In this document: one piece after another, positions 17,193 through 27,429 of the stretch
Layout: every line of letters starts with the position of its first letter
How positions within the stretch are numbered: position 1 is the first letter of the stretch
Assembly (NCBI RefSeq): GCF_003992125.1
Contig: NZ_RQUY01000010.1
Location: forward strand, 1 to 64,000
DNA from: Veillonella caviae
Lineage (GTDB): Bacteria; Bacillota; Negativicutes; Veillonellales; Veillonellaceae
DNA: 64,000 nt
Reading direction: 5' to 3'
The notes under the pieces: generated by a model
What the model was told of the DNA's origin: nothing
The model's database searches: none
What the model saw: only the letters and a program-made list of their open reading frames with translations
Program-made: the position numbers and the translations under genes

Positions 17193-18378
17193 ATTAGGTT
17201 TAATCATATTAGCAGGTGGTCTCAGCTCTCGCATGGGTCGTCATAAGGCTTTGTTGCCTTGGACTAATGGTGAAAGCCTCATATCCCACGCTCTTCGCAA
17301 TGCATTGGAACACGATATAGAAGATATTTTGATTTCTATCGGTGATGATGAAAGTCTTGGTTATGCTATTCAAAAGGATATTCTCGACACATTATCGAAT
17401 GAAGAGCGCAATAAGGTTTCAATCGTTCGGGATGCTGTAAGGCGATCCGGCCCAGTAGGAGGGCTCTATAGTGCTCTTTCGGTAGGTCGCAGTTCGGCTT
17501 ACGGTTTGTTAGCTGTGGATATGCCTTTTATGGATATTTCTTTATATTATCGTTGGCTCTATGATGTGGACGATTTTTGGAATGCCATCGTTCCTATGGG
17601 GGAAAGTAATCGTTTGGAACCTATGGCAGGTATTTATCAACGTCATATTGTGGAATCTTTGCAACAGGTCCTTAACGGTGAAGATGTATCATTACATCAT
17701 GCGTTACATATGATTGGTTCCGTAGCAGTAGTACAAGCTACAACAGACGTTGATTATTTTCGCAATGTAAATCATTTTGATGAATATGTGTGGGCTCGGG
17801 CAGAAATGCTCAATACAGAACGATTAGTGCCAGTAGTTACTGTCGTATCGAAAGAAAGAAAAACGGGTAAAACAACCGTTGTTACAAGATTAGTAGAAGT
17901 GCTTTCACAAAAAGGGCTATCCGTAGGCGTCGTAAAAAGCGATGGACATGGTTTTTACATGGATCATGAGGGTACTGATACAGCTAAAGCTTTCGATGCA
18001 GGCGCTAATGCGGTGGCTATTGCAGGTCCTACAGAAACGGCTATTCGCTTTCGTACTGAAGGTCAGACGAATCTGTATCATTTGACACAGCAAATGCCAG
18101 TAGATATTGTTATACTAGAAACGAGAAGTCAAGGTATATGTCCTATCATTGAAGTGGTACAATCCTCTGTGATAAAGCATAGTTACACTGATGATCAACA
18201 TAATCCTGTGAGTGAAGATAATAATGTTGCTATTTATGATAACAATGAAGTATGTATTAGTAACGCTGAAGATCGTGTAGCTCTTGTAGACTTGGATACC
18301 TTGGATTATACATTGCCGAAGTTAGTAGAACAGATAGAAAGAATGGTAAGAGTTAGCCATGGACGTCGTTTCCGTTGA
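17185..18378 (+). CDS. MobA-MobB fusion, molybdenum cofactor guanylyltransferase
   Basis: 397-aa two-domain protein. Residues 1-200 are a MobA nucleotidyltransferase (LAGGLSSRMGRHKALLPW at 9-26, LAVDMPFMD at 109-117), which joins GMP from GTP to molybdopterin. Residues 214-397 are a MobB-like GTPase whose P-loop reads SKERKTGKTT (222-231), with Ser where MobB usually has the first Gly. It makes MGD for DMSO-reductase-family enzymes. GTG start at 17185 overlaps the upstream gene; moeA overlaps the 3' end by 20 nt. A His/Asp/Asn-rich insert (about 332-365) separates the MobB core from its end. Confidence 0.88.
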   Translation: MSKLGLIILAGGLSSRMGRHKALLPWTNGESLISHALRNALEHDIEDILISIGDDESLGYAIQKDILDTLSNEERNKVSIVRDAVRRSGPVGGLYSALSVGRSSAYGLLAVDMPFMDISLYYRWLYDVDDFWNAIVPMGESNRLEPMAGIYQRHIVESLQQVLNGEDVSLHHALHMIGSVAVVQATTDVDYFRNVNHFDEYVWARAEMLNTERLVPVVTVVSKERKTGKTTVVTRLVEVLSQKGLSVGVVKSDGHGFYMDHEGTDTAKAFDAGANAVAIAGPTETAIRFRTEGQTNLYHLTQQMPVDIVILETRSQGICPIIEVVQSSVIKHSYTDDQHNPVSEDNNVAIYDNNEVCISNAEDRVALVDLDTLDYTLPKLVEQIERMVRVSHGRRFR

Positions 18379-19576
18379 GACCGCCCTCTTATTGTGGCGT
18401 GAAGTATTACAGTTTCATAAACAAAATATAATTCGAATACCTGTAGAAGAGGCTCAGCACTATGTCGTAGCTGAGCCTATTTATGCACCTGTAGATATAC
18501 CAGCATTTAATAAATCCGCTATGGATGGTTATGCACTATCTTATGAAGAGGGACAGTGTGAATATGTTATTGATGGTATCATTGGTGCCGGTGTAGTGTG
18601 GGATAAACCTATCTCAAAAGGTCATGCTGTACGTATTATGACTGGTGCCCCTGTACCTATCGATTGTGATACAGTAGTTATGCAAGAGCAGGTACAAACT
18701 GATGGGACAATAGGGTCGACACTAGTAATATACGGCCAGGTGAAATCAGGTGGTAATATAATTTATCGCGGTGAAGAATGTCGTGCCGGTACTATTGTAG
18801 TGCCCAAAGGTATTATCATAAATACTGAGGTACAAACTGTATTAGGAGGATTAGGTTATACGGACATTCCTGTTTATGCTATGCCAAAGGTGTTGCTTCT
18901 CACATCCGGGCGTGAAATTATTGAGCCAGGTATGCCTTTGCAAGATGGACAAGTATATAATTCTAATCGTATTATGTTATCTGGTTTATTGCGCGATGCA
19001 GGGTTCTTTAATATAACACAGTATCATGTTAATGATAATCCCCGCCGATTAAGTGATGAAATACAAGTCGTTATGGATTTGGCAACAGATGCGGATATCA
19101 TTATTAGCTCTGGTGGTGTATCAGTAGGTTTATTTGATACAATGCCTCTTATTTTTGAAAAGTTAGGTGCTAATTCTCTATATAAACGTATTCTTATGAG
19201 GCCGGGGGCGGCTAGTTATGGTGCTGTTACGGATAATGGTAAACTAATTTTTGGCTTATCTGGTAATCCTGGGGCTGCCTATAATGGATTTCATTTAGTA
19301 GTTAAACCGACATTGATGTATTATAAGGGCGTAACGGATTATGCACCACCTATCATATCATGTACTGTAGCGCATACTATTTGTAAACATAACCCTTTTG
19401 ATCGTTATATACAAGGACGTGTATTATTTAATCACAGTACGCCTGTATTCGAAGCTAGTAAACAATTTAATAGTAGTCATATGATTGGATTAGCTGGGGT
19501 TACAGCGTTAGCAAAAATACCGCAAGGTGTACATGAGGTCAATGAGGGACATAACATAGAGGTTTTGTTACTATAA
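18359..19576 (+). CDS. moeA: Molybdopterin molybdenumtransferase
   Basis: 405 aa. MoeA inserts molybdate into adenylylated molybdopterin, the last step of basic Moco synthesis. Typical features are FNKSAMDGYALS (about 50-61), the MTGAPVP and EQ region, the MoCF-like domain with ISSGGVSVGLFD, and SGNPGAAYNGFH. Full length for the family (about 400 aa). ATG 18359 lies 20 nt inside the mobAB end, suggesting translational coupling. The AraC-type gene starts 14 nt later. Confidence 0.93.
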   Translation: MDVVSVETALLLWREVLQFHKQNIIRIPVEEAQHYVVAEPIYAPVDIPAFNKSAMDGYALSYEEGQCEYVIDGIIGAGVVWDKPISKGHAVRIMTGAPVPIDCDTVVMQEQVQTDGTIGSTLVIYGQVKSGGNIIYRGEECRAGTIVVPKGIIINTEVQTVLGGLGYTDIPVYAMPKVLLLTSGREIIEPGMPLQDGQVYNSNRIMLSGLLRDAGFFNITQYHVNDNPRRLSDEIQVVMDLATDADIIISSGGVSVGLFDTMPLIFEKLGANSLYKRILMRPGAASYGAVTDNGKLIFGLSGNPGAAYNGFHLVVKPTLMYYKGVTDYAPPIISCTVAHTICKHNPFDRYIQGRVLFNHSTPVFEASKQFNSSHMIGLAGVTALAKIPQGVHEVNEGHNIEVLLL

Positions 19577-19590
19577 ATAAGAAGAGGCTT

Positions 19591-20625
19591 ATGGATTATT
19601 TTCACTATACCTATCAACACAATCATATAGAATTCAGTAGTCATGTATACAAAGTGAGTTCCTATCATTATAATTGGCATGATGAAGTAGAGGTGCTTGT
19701 TTTGTTAAAAGGAACGATGGAAATGAGTTGCAATGCAGAGGTATTCAAAATGAATCCTATGGATACAGTTATCATTTCACCTCAAGTTGGTCATGCTACG
19801 TTAGCACTCGAACCGGATACGATGGCTATAGTTGTTCATGTAGGGCGTCAATATTTTACCGATTTTGATAAACATTTTGATTCATATCGATTTGTGATTC
19901 ATTCCACAAAGGAAAGTCGTGATGATAGGTTTTTCACTCAACTGCGTGCTCGTATAGGCGCTATGATGCTTACGCAATGTAAAGAGGAGAATCCCATTCA
20001 GAAATTAGAGATGGAACAATACTTTACAGCTTTAGCATTGTCTATGTATGAAGAAATATGGAAGAAAAAAGAAGAATCCATATTAGTAAGGTCGAAAGAT
20101 AGTTCTTCTACAACTTTTGATAAAATGATTGCCTATATTGATGATAACTACCAGCACAAGATTGAATTAGAAGATATTGCTAAAATTGGTGGTTATAATG
20201 TGGGGTATGCATCTCAATTTTTTAAACGACAAATGGGTGTATCTTTTATTGAGTATTTGTTGAGATTGCGATTGCGTGAGGCTACGGTACGCCTTGTAAA
20301 TTCAGATGAACCGATTTCACGCATTGCTAGTCGTGTCGGTTTTGCAGATATAAAGGCTTTTAATGTGGCATTTAAAAAGCAATTTCATACGACTCCTTCG
20401 GAATATCGTTCTGTAGCAAAAGATATAGGGCGACAAACGAAATTGCATAATTGGAAAGAAATGGTTTCAGTTAATTCGGAGGACGTAGTAGCTATATTGC
20501 AGTTTATGAGTCAGGAAATGAATGTATGTGGAGATAATGAACGCATTAAGCAGCAAGTTGATGCAGAAACTAAGCTTTTTAAGTTACAAAAAGAATTGGA
20601 AAAACTGCTATGCTCTATTACATGA
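19591..20625 (+). CDS. AraC-family transcriptional regulator with cupin sensor
   Basis: 344 aa. Residues 1-100 form a cupin-like sensor (HYNWHDEVEVLVLLKG, MNPMDTVIISPQVGHA). A linker reaches about 172, and two helix-turn-helix motifs span about 176-276 (IELEDIAKIGGYNVGYASQFFKRQMG and PISRIASRVGFADIKAFNVAFKKQFHTTPSEYR). A charged C-terminal tail of about 65 residues extends past the usual end. Cupin AraC proteins usually sense small metabolites. It follows moeA by 14 nt and probably shares that transcript; targets are unknown. Confidence 0.85.
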   Translation: MDYFHYTYQHNHIEFSSHVYKVSSYHYNWHDEVEVLVLLKGTMEMSCNAEVFKMNPMDTVIISPQVGHATLALEPDTMAIVVHVGRQYFTDFDKHFDSYRFVIHSTKESRDDRFFTQLRARIGAMMLTQCKEENPIQKLEMEQYFTALALSMYEEIWKKKEESILVRSKDSSSTTFDKMIAYIDDNYQHKIELEDIAKIGGYNVGYASQFFKRQMGVSFIEYLLRLRLREATVRLVNSDEPISRIASRVGFADIKAFNVAFKKQFHTTPSEYRSVAKDIGRQTKLHNWKEMVSVNSEDVVAILQFMSQEMNVCGDNERIKQQVDAETKLFKLQKELEKLLCSIT

Positions 20626-21040
20626 GGCTTAGAATTGCATTATATAAACTGATTAACGGAAATTTTATTGTATTACATAACCCATGGAATGGTATTTAAA
20701 ACTGTAAATATTTACTGAATAAAAAATTGGAATATAAAAATATTGGGAGTAGGTGATTTTGTATATTACTGAATCCTACTAATAATGCAGGGGAAAAGAC
20801 TATGAAGCTTGATAGTTACATAGTCTTTTTTATTTTGGGTGAGGGGAGGTTTCTAGAATCCATAGGATATCTTAAGGGGATTTTTTAGATAAAATTACAG
20901 GTGATGTGGCTTTTATAAATAAAAAAACATCTACTTCTATGGATAGTTATATTTGTAAAATCAAGTAGAATAAAAGCATAAAGAGAAACAAAGTTCCTTA
21001 CTATAGTGAAACAAATTAAAGTCCCATTAGGAGGTTTATG
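20626..21040. other. 415-bp intergenic region before the fumarase operon
   Basis: The left part (20626-20790) is AT-rich, with nothing recognised. A terminator sits at 20794-20833. Further right, TCTACTT (20930-20936) and AAGTAGA (20963-20969) form a loose inverted repeat. I see no clear promoter and no coding frame of note. Confidence 0.5.
20794..20833 (+). terminator. Terminator downstream of the AraC-type gene
   Basis: Perfect 11-bp stem AAAAGACTATG (20794-20804) / CATAGTCTTTT (20819-20829) with a 14-nt loop, then T-rich. It lies about 170 nt after the stop codon. Confidence 0.8.
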
Positions 21041-21943
21041 ATGAGTACAAAAGAACAACAAGTACAAGAGATGACAAGAGTCATTGCTGCATTTATTGCT
21101 CATGTGGCGAAGAAGTTACCTGATGATGTGGAAGCGAAAATTAAAGAGCTTGCTGCAGACGAGAAAAATCCATTAGCAAAAACGATTTATGAAACTATGA
21201 AGACAAACCAAGATTTGGCCTTTGAATTAAATCGTCCTTCTTGCCAAGATACAGGGGTATTACAATTCTGGGTTAAGGTAGGTTCTAACTATCCATTACT
21301 TGGTGAATTAGAAGAAATCCTACGCAATGCTACCTACAAAGCAACACAAGATGCGCCATTACGTCACAATTGTGTAGAAACATTTGATGAGTTTAATACT
21401 GGGAAAAATATCGGTCGTACAGCACCGTATATTACATGGGATATCGTACCAAATCGAGATGATGTAGAGATTTTTCCTTATATGGCTGGCGGCGGGTGCT
21501 CCTTGCCTGGTTCTGGTAAGACATTGATGCCTGGTGAAGGCTATGAAGGGGTTGCTAAATTTGTATTAGACCTTATAACTAGCTACGGTTTAAACGCATG
21601 CCCTCCACTTTTAGTGGGCGTTGGTATTGCTACTTCTATTGATACCGCAGCGATGATGTCTAAAAAAGCATTAATGCGTCCTGTATCTTCTAAAGCGGAT
21701 AATGAAAAAGCGGCATATATGGAACAATTATTAGAAGATGGTATTAATGCGTTGCACATCGGACCACAAGGTATGGGTGGTGACAAATCGGTTATGGGCG
21801 TTAATATTGAACATGGTTCTAGACATCCATCTGTAATTTCTGTTGCTGTTAACGTTGGTTGTTGGAACCATCGTCGGGGCCACATGGTATTTGATAAAGA
21901 TGGTAAGTACGAAATTCTTTCTCACAAAGGAGTGACATTCTAA
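21041..21943 (+). CDS. Class I fumarate hydratase (or tartrate dehydratase), alpha subunit
   Basis: 300-aa oxygen-sensitive 4Fe-4S hydrolyase subunit. Cluster cysteines are probably C68 (SCQDTG), that of [10 protein letters not shown] and that of [10 protein letters not shown]. Class I enzymes interconvert fumarate and malate; tartrate dehydratase TtdA is the close alternative. Fumarase is favoured because the organism type ferments lactate through malate, fumarate and succinate, and dicarboxylate-type permeases follow (inference). Two ATGs at 21038 and 21041; TAGGAGG (21029-21035) allows either. The beta subunit overlaps by one base (TAATG). Confidence 0.85.
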   Translation: MSTKEQQVQEMTRVIAAFIAHVAKKLPDDVEAKIKELAADEKNPLAKTIYETMKTNQDLAFELNRPSCQDTGVLQFWVKVGSNYPLLGELEEILRNATYKATQDAPLRHNCVETFDEFNTGKNIGRTAPYITWDIVPNRDDVEIFPYMAGGGCSLPGSGKTLMPGEGYEGVAKFVLDLITSYGLNACPPLLVGVGIATSIDTAAMMSKKALMRPVSSKADNEKAAYMEQLLEDGINALHIGPQGMGGDKSVMGVNIEHGSRHPSVISVAVNVGCWNHRRGHMVFDKDGKYEILSHKGVTF

Positions 21944-22554
21944 TGGCTAAACATATTTTGACTACACCTATCAAACGTTCTGATCTTGATGGTATTAAAG
22001 CAGGGGACATCATTTATTTGAATGGCCATATTACAACATGTCGTGATGTTGCTCATCGTCGTTTAGTAGAATATGGTCGTGAATTGCCTGTAGATGTACG
22101 TGAAGGTGCTATTCTTCACGCTGGCCCAATCGTACGCGATCATGGCGATGATAAATTTGAAATGATTTCCGTAGGTCCTACTACATCTATGCGTATGGAA
22201 AAATTCGAATACGAATTTGTTAAACAAACGGGCGTGCGTCTCATCGTTGGTAAAGGTGGTATGGGCCCTGAAACAGCTCGTGCATGCAAGGAATTTGGTG
22301 CTCTTCACTGCGTATTTCCAGCAGGTAATGCTGTACTTGCTGCTACAGAAGTAGAGGAAATTGAGTCTGCTAATTGGCGTGAACTCGGTATGCCGGAAAC
22401 ATTATGGACTTGTCGTGTGAAAGAATTCGGCCCACTCATCGTATCTATCGATGCTAATGGAGATAACTACTTTGAAAATAAAAAAGTAGAATACAACGCT
22501 AAAAAAGAAGAAGTGTTGGAAGAAATATATAAGCACGTAAGTTTCATTAAATAA
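21943..22554 (+). CDS. Class I fumarate hydratase, beta subunit
   Basis: 203-aa C-terminal half of a class I hydrolyase, encoded separately. Family features: [47 protein letters not shown] and [11 protein letters not shown]. It carries the swivelling domain that completes the active site over the alpha subunit's Fe-S cluster. It overlaps the alpha gene stop (TAATG), so translation is coupled, and is followed by a terminator. As for alpha, TtdB is the alternative reading. Confidence 0.85.
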   Translation: MAKHILTTPIKRSDLDGIKAGDIIYLNGHITTCRDVAHRRLVEYGRELPVDVREGAILHAGPIVRDHGDDKFEMISVGPTTSMRMEKFEYEFVKQTGVRLIVGKGGMGPETARACKEFGALHCVFPAGNAVLAATEVEEIESANWRELGMPETLWTCRVKEFGPLIVSIDANGDNYFENKKVEYNAKKEEVLEEIYKHVSFIK

Positions 22555-22567
22555 TATTTAATTACAT

Positions 22568-22605
22568 AGGAGGATTATACACGGATTGTACAATCCTCCT
22601 TTTTT
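22568..22605 (+). terminator. Terminator after the fumarase genes
   Basis: Perfect 9-bp stem AGGAGGATT (22568-22576) / AATCCTCCT (22592-22600), then TTTTT. The AGGAGG here is stem, not a ribosome binding site. Confidence 0.85.
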
Positions 22606-22654
22606 GTACTCACTTTCAAATTGTTATGCATATATATTGCACAGGGAGGTACCT

Positions 22655-23923
22655 ATGGATACTAGTGTAATGATTACCTTAGGATTTTTAGTGTTTGCCA
22701 TTATTATGTTTGCATGGGAAAAGATTCCTTTGTCTGTAACGGCTATGATTGTAGCTGTAGGTTTACACCTTAGCGGTGTACTGTCTGCCAAAGCAGCCTT
22801 TGCAGGCTTTGTAGATGCTAATGTATTGTTATTTATGGGCATGTTCATAATTGGTGCTGCCTTCTTTGAAACTGGCGTGGCTGTAGAGGTAGGCAATGTA
22901 GTTCACAGATTCGCAAAAACAGAAACGACTTTGCTTATTGCTGTTATGATGATTACGGGTATTATGTCTGGATTTTTATCGAATACTGGTACCGCAGCGG
23001 TACTGATTCCGGTTATTATTGGTATTTGTAAACGTAGTGGATTTAAACAAACAAAATTATTGATGCCTCTTGTGTTTGCAGCAGCTATGGGTGGTAATCT
23101 CAGTTTAATTGGTGCACCTGGGAATATGATTGCACAAGCGGGATTGCAACAAGCAGGGTTAGGCTCGTTTAACTTTTTTGATTATGGATTGGTAGGAGTA
23201 CCAATACTTTTAATTGGTACTATTTTCTATGCCGTTATCGGTAAACGTTTCTTACCAGATGCACCAAGTCATGAAGCGGATGCTAGTTATAATGATAATG
23301 ATGATTATGGTCACGTACCTAGTTGGAAAAAATGGACTGCTGCATTGGTGTTGATTTTAACTATTGTAGCTATGATTTTTGAAAAGCAATTAGGTGTTAA
23401 GCTCTATGTCAGTGCATGGATTGGTGCCTTGGTGTTAGTTGCCACTGGTGTTATCAGTGAAACAGCAGCTGTTAAATCTATTGATATGAAAACTATTTTA
23501 TTGTTCGCTGGCTCTATGGCTCTTGGTGATGCGATGGTAAGCACTGGGACGGGAGCAGTGATTGCTGATTTAATTGTAAATAGTTTAGGGGCAAGTCCAT
23601 CTCCGTTAGTTGTTCTCGTAGTATTATTTATACTCGGTGTATTTATGACGAATTTTATGTCTAATACAGCGACTTGTGCATTACTTGTGCCTATCGGCTT
23701 ATCCTTAGCTAATCAATTGGGGTTCGATCCTAAGGCAGTATTAGTAGCCATTGTTATTGCTAGCTCTTTAGCGTATGCTACACCAATTGGTATGCCTGCG
23801 AATACAATGGTATATAATATTGCAGGATATAGTTTTATGGACTATGTGAAAGCAGGATTGCCACTCATTATCGTGTCTAGTATTGTGGCCCTCGTATTGC
23901 TGCCAATTTTATTTCCCTTTTAA
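22655..23923 (+). CDS. SLC13-type anion/dicarboxylate permease (copy 1)
   Basis: 422-aa polytopic membrane protein (11-12 hydrophobic segments) of the SLC13/CitMHS ion-transporter superfamily. Signature stretches are FLSNTGTAAVLIPVIIGI and MTNFMSNTATCALLVPIG, two inverted-repeat hairpins with SNT motifs, as in DASS carriers. It probably moves a C4-dicarboxylate or related anion with Na+ or H+ (inference from fumarase context). GGGAGG before ATG 22655 sets the start; the frame is open upstream but unlike the family. A close paralogue follows directly. Confidence 0.78.
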   Translation: MDTSVMITLGFLVFAIIMFAWEKIPLSVTAMIVAVGLHLSGVLSAKAAFAGFVDANVLLFMGMFIIGAAFFETGVAVEVGNVVHRFAKTETTLLIAVMMITGIMSGFLSNTGTAAVLIPVIIGICKRSGFKQTKLLMPLVFAAAMGGNLSLIGAPGNMIAQAGLQQAGLGSFNFFDYGLVGVPILLIGTIFYAVIGKRFLPDAPSHEADASYNDNDDYGHVPSWKKWTAALVLILTIVAMIFEKQLGVKLYVSAWIGALVLVATGVISETAAVKSIDMKTILLFAGSMALGDAMVSTGTGAVIADLIVNSLGASPSPLVVLVVLFILGVFMTNFMSNTATCALLVPIGLSLANQLGFDPKAVLVAIVIASSLAYATPIGMPANTMVYNIAGYSFMDYVKAGLPLIIVSSIVALVLLPILFPF

Positions 23924-24049
23924 TTTATAGAACTAGCTAATTTTGAAATCCCATCTAGTATTGTCGTTTTTTGCTAAAATAGCCATTTACATATGAGGCG
24001 TGTGTCATATATACTATGTAGGTATGACTACTATGAAAGGAAAGTTCTC

Positions 24050-25324
24050 ATGGATTACAGTATTATGGTCACATTGGGATTTCTCGTATTTGCTATCGTA
24101 ATGTTTGCAATGGAGAAGCTCCCTTTGTCTGTTACAGCGATGATTACTGCTGTAGGTTTACACCTTGCCGGTGTATTGACCGCAAAAGAAGCTTTTGCAG
24201 GCTTTGTTGATTCTAATGTTATTTTATTTATGGCCATGTTTATCATTGGTGCAGCCTTCTTTGAAACAGGTGTTGCCGTTACTGTTGGTAATGTAGTAAA
24301 TAAATTTGCTAAAAATGAAACCATTCTTATCGTTGCTATTATGATGCTTACTGGTATTATGTCTGGTTTCTTGTCCAATACTGGTACTGCCGCTGTTATG
24401 ATTCCTGTTGTTATGGGGATTTGTAAAAAAGGCGGCTTTAATGCTACCAAATTTTTGATGCCAATCGTATTTGCTGCTGCTATGGGTGGTAATATTTCCA
24501 TGATTGGCTCTCCAGGTAACATGATTGCGAACTCTAACTTGCAACAAGCAGGTTTAGGCTCTTTTGGTTTTTTCGACTATGGTTGGGTTGGGTTGCCAAT
24601 GCTCATCGTAGGTACTATTTTTTACGCTTTAATTGGTAAACGTTTCTTGCCAGAAACACCAAGCCGTACACCAGATGCTAACTACAGTGAAAATGACGAT
24701 TATAGTCACATTCCTACATGGAAGAAATGGACTGCTGGTGTGGTTCTAGTGTTAACTATTTTAGCGATGATTTTTGAAAAGCAAATAGGTGTTTCTCTTG
24801 CTGTGAGCTCTTGGATAGGTGCTTTAGTACTTGTGGCGACAGGCGTTATCAGTGAAACTGCAGCTGTTAAATCTATCGATATGAAAACCATCTTGCTCTT
24901 TGCTGGTTCTTTAGCTTTGGGCACAGCGATGGTGAAATCTGGTACAGGGGCTTTCATTGCGGATCTTATTGTTCAAGGTTTAGGTGATACACCAAATCCA
25001 TTTGTATTGCTTTTTGTATTGTTCTGGTTGTCTGTATTTATGACAAATTTCATGTCCAATACAGCAGATGTTGCATTGTTGGCACCAATTGGATTAACAT
25101 TGGCGTCTACTCTTGGGTATGATCCTCGTGCTATTCTTGTGGCTATCGTTATTTCTAGTTCTCTTGCATATGCAACTCCAATAGGTATGCCAGCAAATAC
25201 AATGATTTATAATGTAGCAGGTTATAGCTTCAAAGATTTCGTAAAAGCAGGGTTACCGTTGATTATCGTATCTGCTATCGTGTCTTTGGTATTATTGCCA
25301 ATTTTATTTCCCTTTAACCCATAA
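24050..25324 (+). CDS. SLC13-type anion/dicarboxylate permease (copy 2)
   Basis: 424-aa paralogue of the preceding gene, nearly collinear, with long identical stretches such as LPLSVTAMI, GMPANTM and ETAAVKSIDMKTILLFAGS. Differences in the second SNT motif (MSNTADVALLAPIG against MSNTATCALLVPIG) and in other helices suggest altered substrate or ion preference. GAAAGGAAAG supports ATG 24050. An extended -10 (TGCTAAAAT, 23972-23980) may give it its own transcript. A strong terminator follows. Confidence 0.78.
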   Translation: MDYSIMVTLGFLVFAIVMFAMEKLPLSVTAMITAVGLHLAGVLTAKEAFAGFVDSNVILFMAMFIIGAAFFETGVAVTVGNVVNKFAKNETILIVAIMMLTGIMSGFLSNTGTAAVMIPVVMGICKKGGFNATKFLMPIVFAAAMGGNISMIGSPGNMIANSNLQQAGLGSFGFFDYGWVGLPMLIVGTIFYALIGKRFLPETPSRTPDANYSENDDYSHIPTWKKWTAGVVLVLTILAMIFEKQIGVSLAVSSWIGALVLVATGVISETAAVKSIDMKTILLFAGSLALGTAMVKSGTGAFIADLIVQGLGDTPNPFVLLFVLFWLSVFMTNFMSNTADVALLAPIGLTLASTLGYDPRAILVAIVISSSLAYATPIGMPANTMIYNVAGYSFKDFVKAGLPLIIVSAIVSLVLLPILFPFNP

Positions 25325-25346
25325 TTTTATATAGGTATGTCATACT

Positions 25347-25376
25347 AAACCGCCACGATTGTGGCGGTTTTCTTTT
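25347..25376 (+). terminator. Terminator after the permease pair
   Basis: Perfect 10-bp stem AAACCGCCAC (25347-25356) / GTGGCGGTTT (25361-25370), loop GATT, then TCTTTT. Confidence 0.9.
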
Positions 25377-25515
25377 ATATAGGCTGTGAAAGCTTGTGTT
25401 GCAATCGTTAATAAATGATAGACTGGAATATTATGTTTTTACTAAGTCTGTGGAGATGTGACTCTGATTAGTGCTTTCATAAGAAGAATCAATATATTAA
25501 TAAGTACATAAAATG

Positions 25516-25545
25516 TTAGACAGAATCGCTGCTTTCACATATAAT
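25516..25545 (+). promoter_or_regulatory. Candidate fhs promoter
   Basis: -10 TATAAT (25540-25545) with TTAGAC (25516-25521) 18 bp upstream as a possible -35. About 65 nt before fhs. Confidence 0.45.
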
Positions 25546-25611
25546 AGAACAGTAATAGATGTACAAATATACATTTACAGTAGACATAAATGAGTACATA
25601 TAGGAGGTATT

Positions 25612-27282
25612 ATGCTAAGCGATATTGAAATTGCTCAACAAAATGAGATGGAAAAGATTCAAATTATTGCTGATAAATGTGGTCTCACAGCTGATGATAT
25701 TGAACAATATGGACACTATAAGGCGAAAATTTCTTTCGATGCTATTAAACGCTTAGAACAGAAAGATAATGGTAAGCTTGTCCTTGTTACGGCTATAACG
25801 CCAACACCGGCAGGAGAGGGGAAATCCACTACGACTATTGGCCTCGTACAAGCGCTACATAAAATTGGACAAAATGCCATTGCTGCTTTGCGTGAGCCGT
25901 CCTTAGGACCTGTATTTGGTATAAAAGGCGGTGCTGCTGGCGGTGGATATGCACAGGTGGTACCAATGGATGATATTAATCTTCATTTTACTGGTGATAT
26001 GCATGCCATTACAGCAGCTAATAACTTATTATCTGCTATGATTGACAATCATATCCATCAGGGTAATGAATTAGCTATCGATTTGCGCCAAATTTCGTGG
26101 ACTCGTGTTCTTGATATGAATGATCGAGCTTTACGGAATGTTACTGTTGGCATGGGGGGCAAAGTGTGCGGGTTCCCTCGGGAAGATCATTTTATGATTA
26201 CTGTGGCGTCTGAAATTATGGCTATTTTATGCTTGGCAAAAGATTTAGACGATTTAAAAGCTCGTTTTGGCCGCATTGTTATCGGTCCTAATTTGCAAGG
26301 CGAACCTGTGTATGTACATCAGCTTGGTTGTGAAGGTGCTATGGCATTATTGATGAAAGATGCCATAAAACCAAATCTTGTACAAACATTAGAACATACA
26401 CCAGCTATCGTTCATGGTGGCCCATTTGCCAATATTGCCCATGGTTGTAACTCTGTAGTAGCTACTAAACTCGGTTTAAAATTAGGGGATATCGTTGTTA
26501 CTGAAGCTGGTTTTGGCGCCGATTTAGGAGCGGAAAAATTCCTCGATATTAAATGTCGATATGGTGATATTTTCCCTAATGCTATCGTTATTGTCGCCAC
26601 ATTGAGAGCCCTTAAAATGCATGGTGGCGTAGCTAAACAAGATTTGAATGTAGAAAATGTAGCGGCTGTTACTAAAGGTTTCAGTAATTTGCAAAAAGCA
26701 ATTGAAAATATGCGCTATTTTAATGTGCCTGTTATGGTAGCAATCAATAAATTTGCCACTGATACAGATGCAGAAATTGCAGAACTAACTCGTTTATGCG
26801 CTGACTACGGTGTGCCTGTAGAACTCAATGAATGTTGGGAAAAAGGCGGTGACGGTGGTATAGATATGGCAAAACGTGTGGTAGAACTTGTATCTACTAG
26901 CAATCCTACATCTAAATTTGTTTATGATGTGACTGACAGTATTGAAGAAAAAGTAGGTAAAATTGTCCGCACTATTTATGGTGGTAATGGGGTTATCTTT
27001 ACAGATAAGGCGAAGAAGCAAATTAAACAATTACAAGATTGGGGGCTTGCTGATTTACCTGTGTGTATGGCAAAAACACAATACTCTTTGTCGGATAATC
27101 CAAGTTTGTTAGGTGCACCAACAGGTTTTGATATTACTGTCTCCGATATTCGTGTGGCTAATGGAGCAGGATTCCTCGTATGCCGTACTGGGGATGTTAT
27201 GGTTATGCCAGGTCTACCTAAACGTCCTGCAGCACTTAATATGGATATTAAGGCAGATGGTACAATTACGGGATTGTTTTAA
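25612..27282 (+). CDS. fhs: Formate-tetrahydrofolate ligase
   Basis: 556 aa. It makes 10-formyl-THF from formate, ATP and THF, feeding purine and formyl-Met synthesis. The P-loop-like [16 protein letters not shown] spans about 64-79, and [18 protein letters not shown] and [12 protein letters not shown] are typical. Full family length. Shine-Dalgarno TAGGAGG. The next gene encodes a cyclodeaminase, another one-carbon folate enzyme, though a terminator lies between them. Confidence 0.96.
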   Translation: MLSDIEIAQQNEMEKIQIIADKCGLTADDIEQYGHYKAKISFDAIKRLEQKDNGKLVLVTAITPTPAGEGKSTTTIGLVQALHKIGQNAIAALREPSLGPVFGIKGGAAGGGYAQVVPMDDINLHFTGDMHAITAANNLLSAMIDNHIHQGNELAIDLRQISWTRVLDMNDRALRNVTVGMGGKVCGFPREDHFMITVASEIMAILCLAKDLDDLKARFGRIVIGPNLQGEPVYVHQLGCEGAMALLMKDAIKPNLVQTLEHTPAIVHGGPFANIAHGCNSVVATKLGLKLGDIVVTEAGFGADLGAEKFLDIKCRYGDIFPNAIVIVATLRALKMHGGVAKQDLNVENVAAVTKGFSNLQKAIENMRYFNVPVMVAINKFATDTDAEIAELTRLCADYGVPVELNECWEKGGDGGIDMAKRVVELVSTSNPTSKFVYDVTDSIEEKVGKIVRTIYGGNGVIFTDKAKKQIKQLQDWGLADLPVCMAKTQYSLSDNPSLLGAPTGFDITVSDIRVANGAGFLVCRTGDVMVMPGLPKRPAALNMDIKADGTITGLF

Positions 27283-27311
27283 ACATTATTGATGATAGAA
27301 TTAGTGCATTT

Positions 27312-27346
27312 GAAATAAGGTGGGTAATCACCTTATTTCTTTTTTA
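27312..27346 (+). terminator. Terminator after fhs
   Basis: Perfect 11-bp stem GAAATAAGGTG (27312-27322) / CACCTTATTTC (27329-27339), then TTTTTT. Confidence 0.9.
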
Positions 27347-27429
27347 TATAGTGATTTTATATGGTATAGATAGTATATCTATAGGTATTAATAGACTATA
27401 GATATACATTTGAATAGGAGAGAAGGACG

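Noticed and set aside
24055-24522. Long antisense reading frame (155 aa) across the second permease gene
   Set aside because: It is a shadow of the real + strand frame: low-complexity hydrophobic translation, no ribosome binding site.
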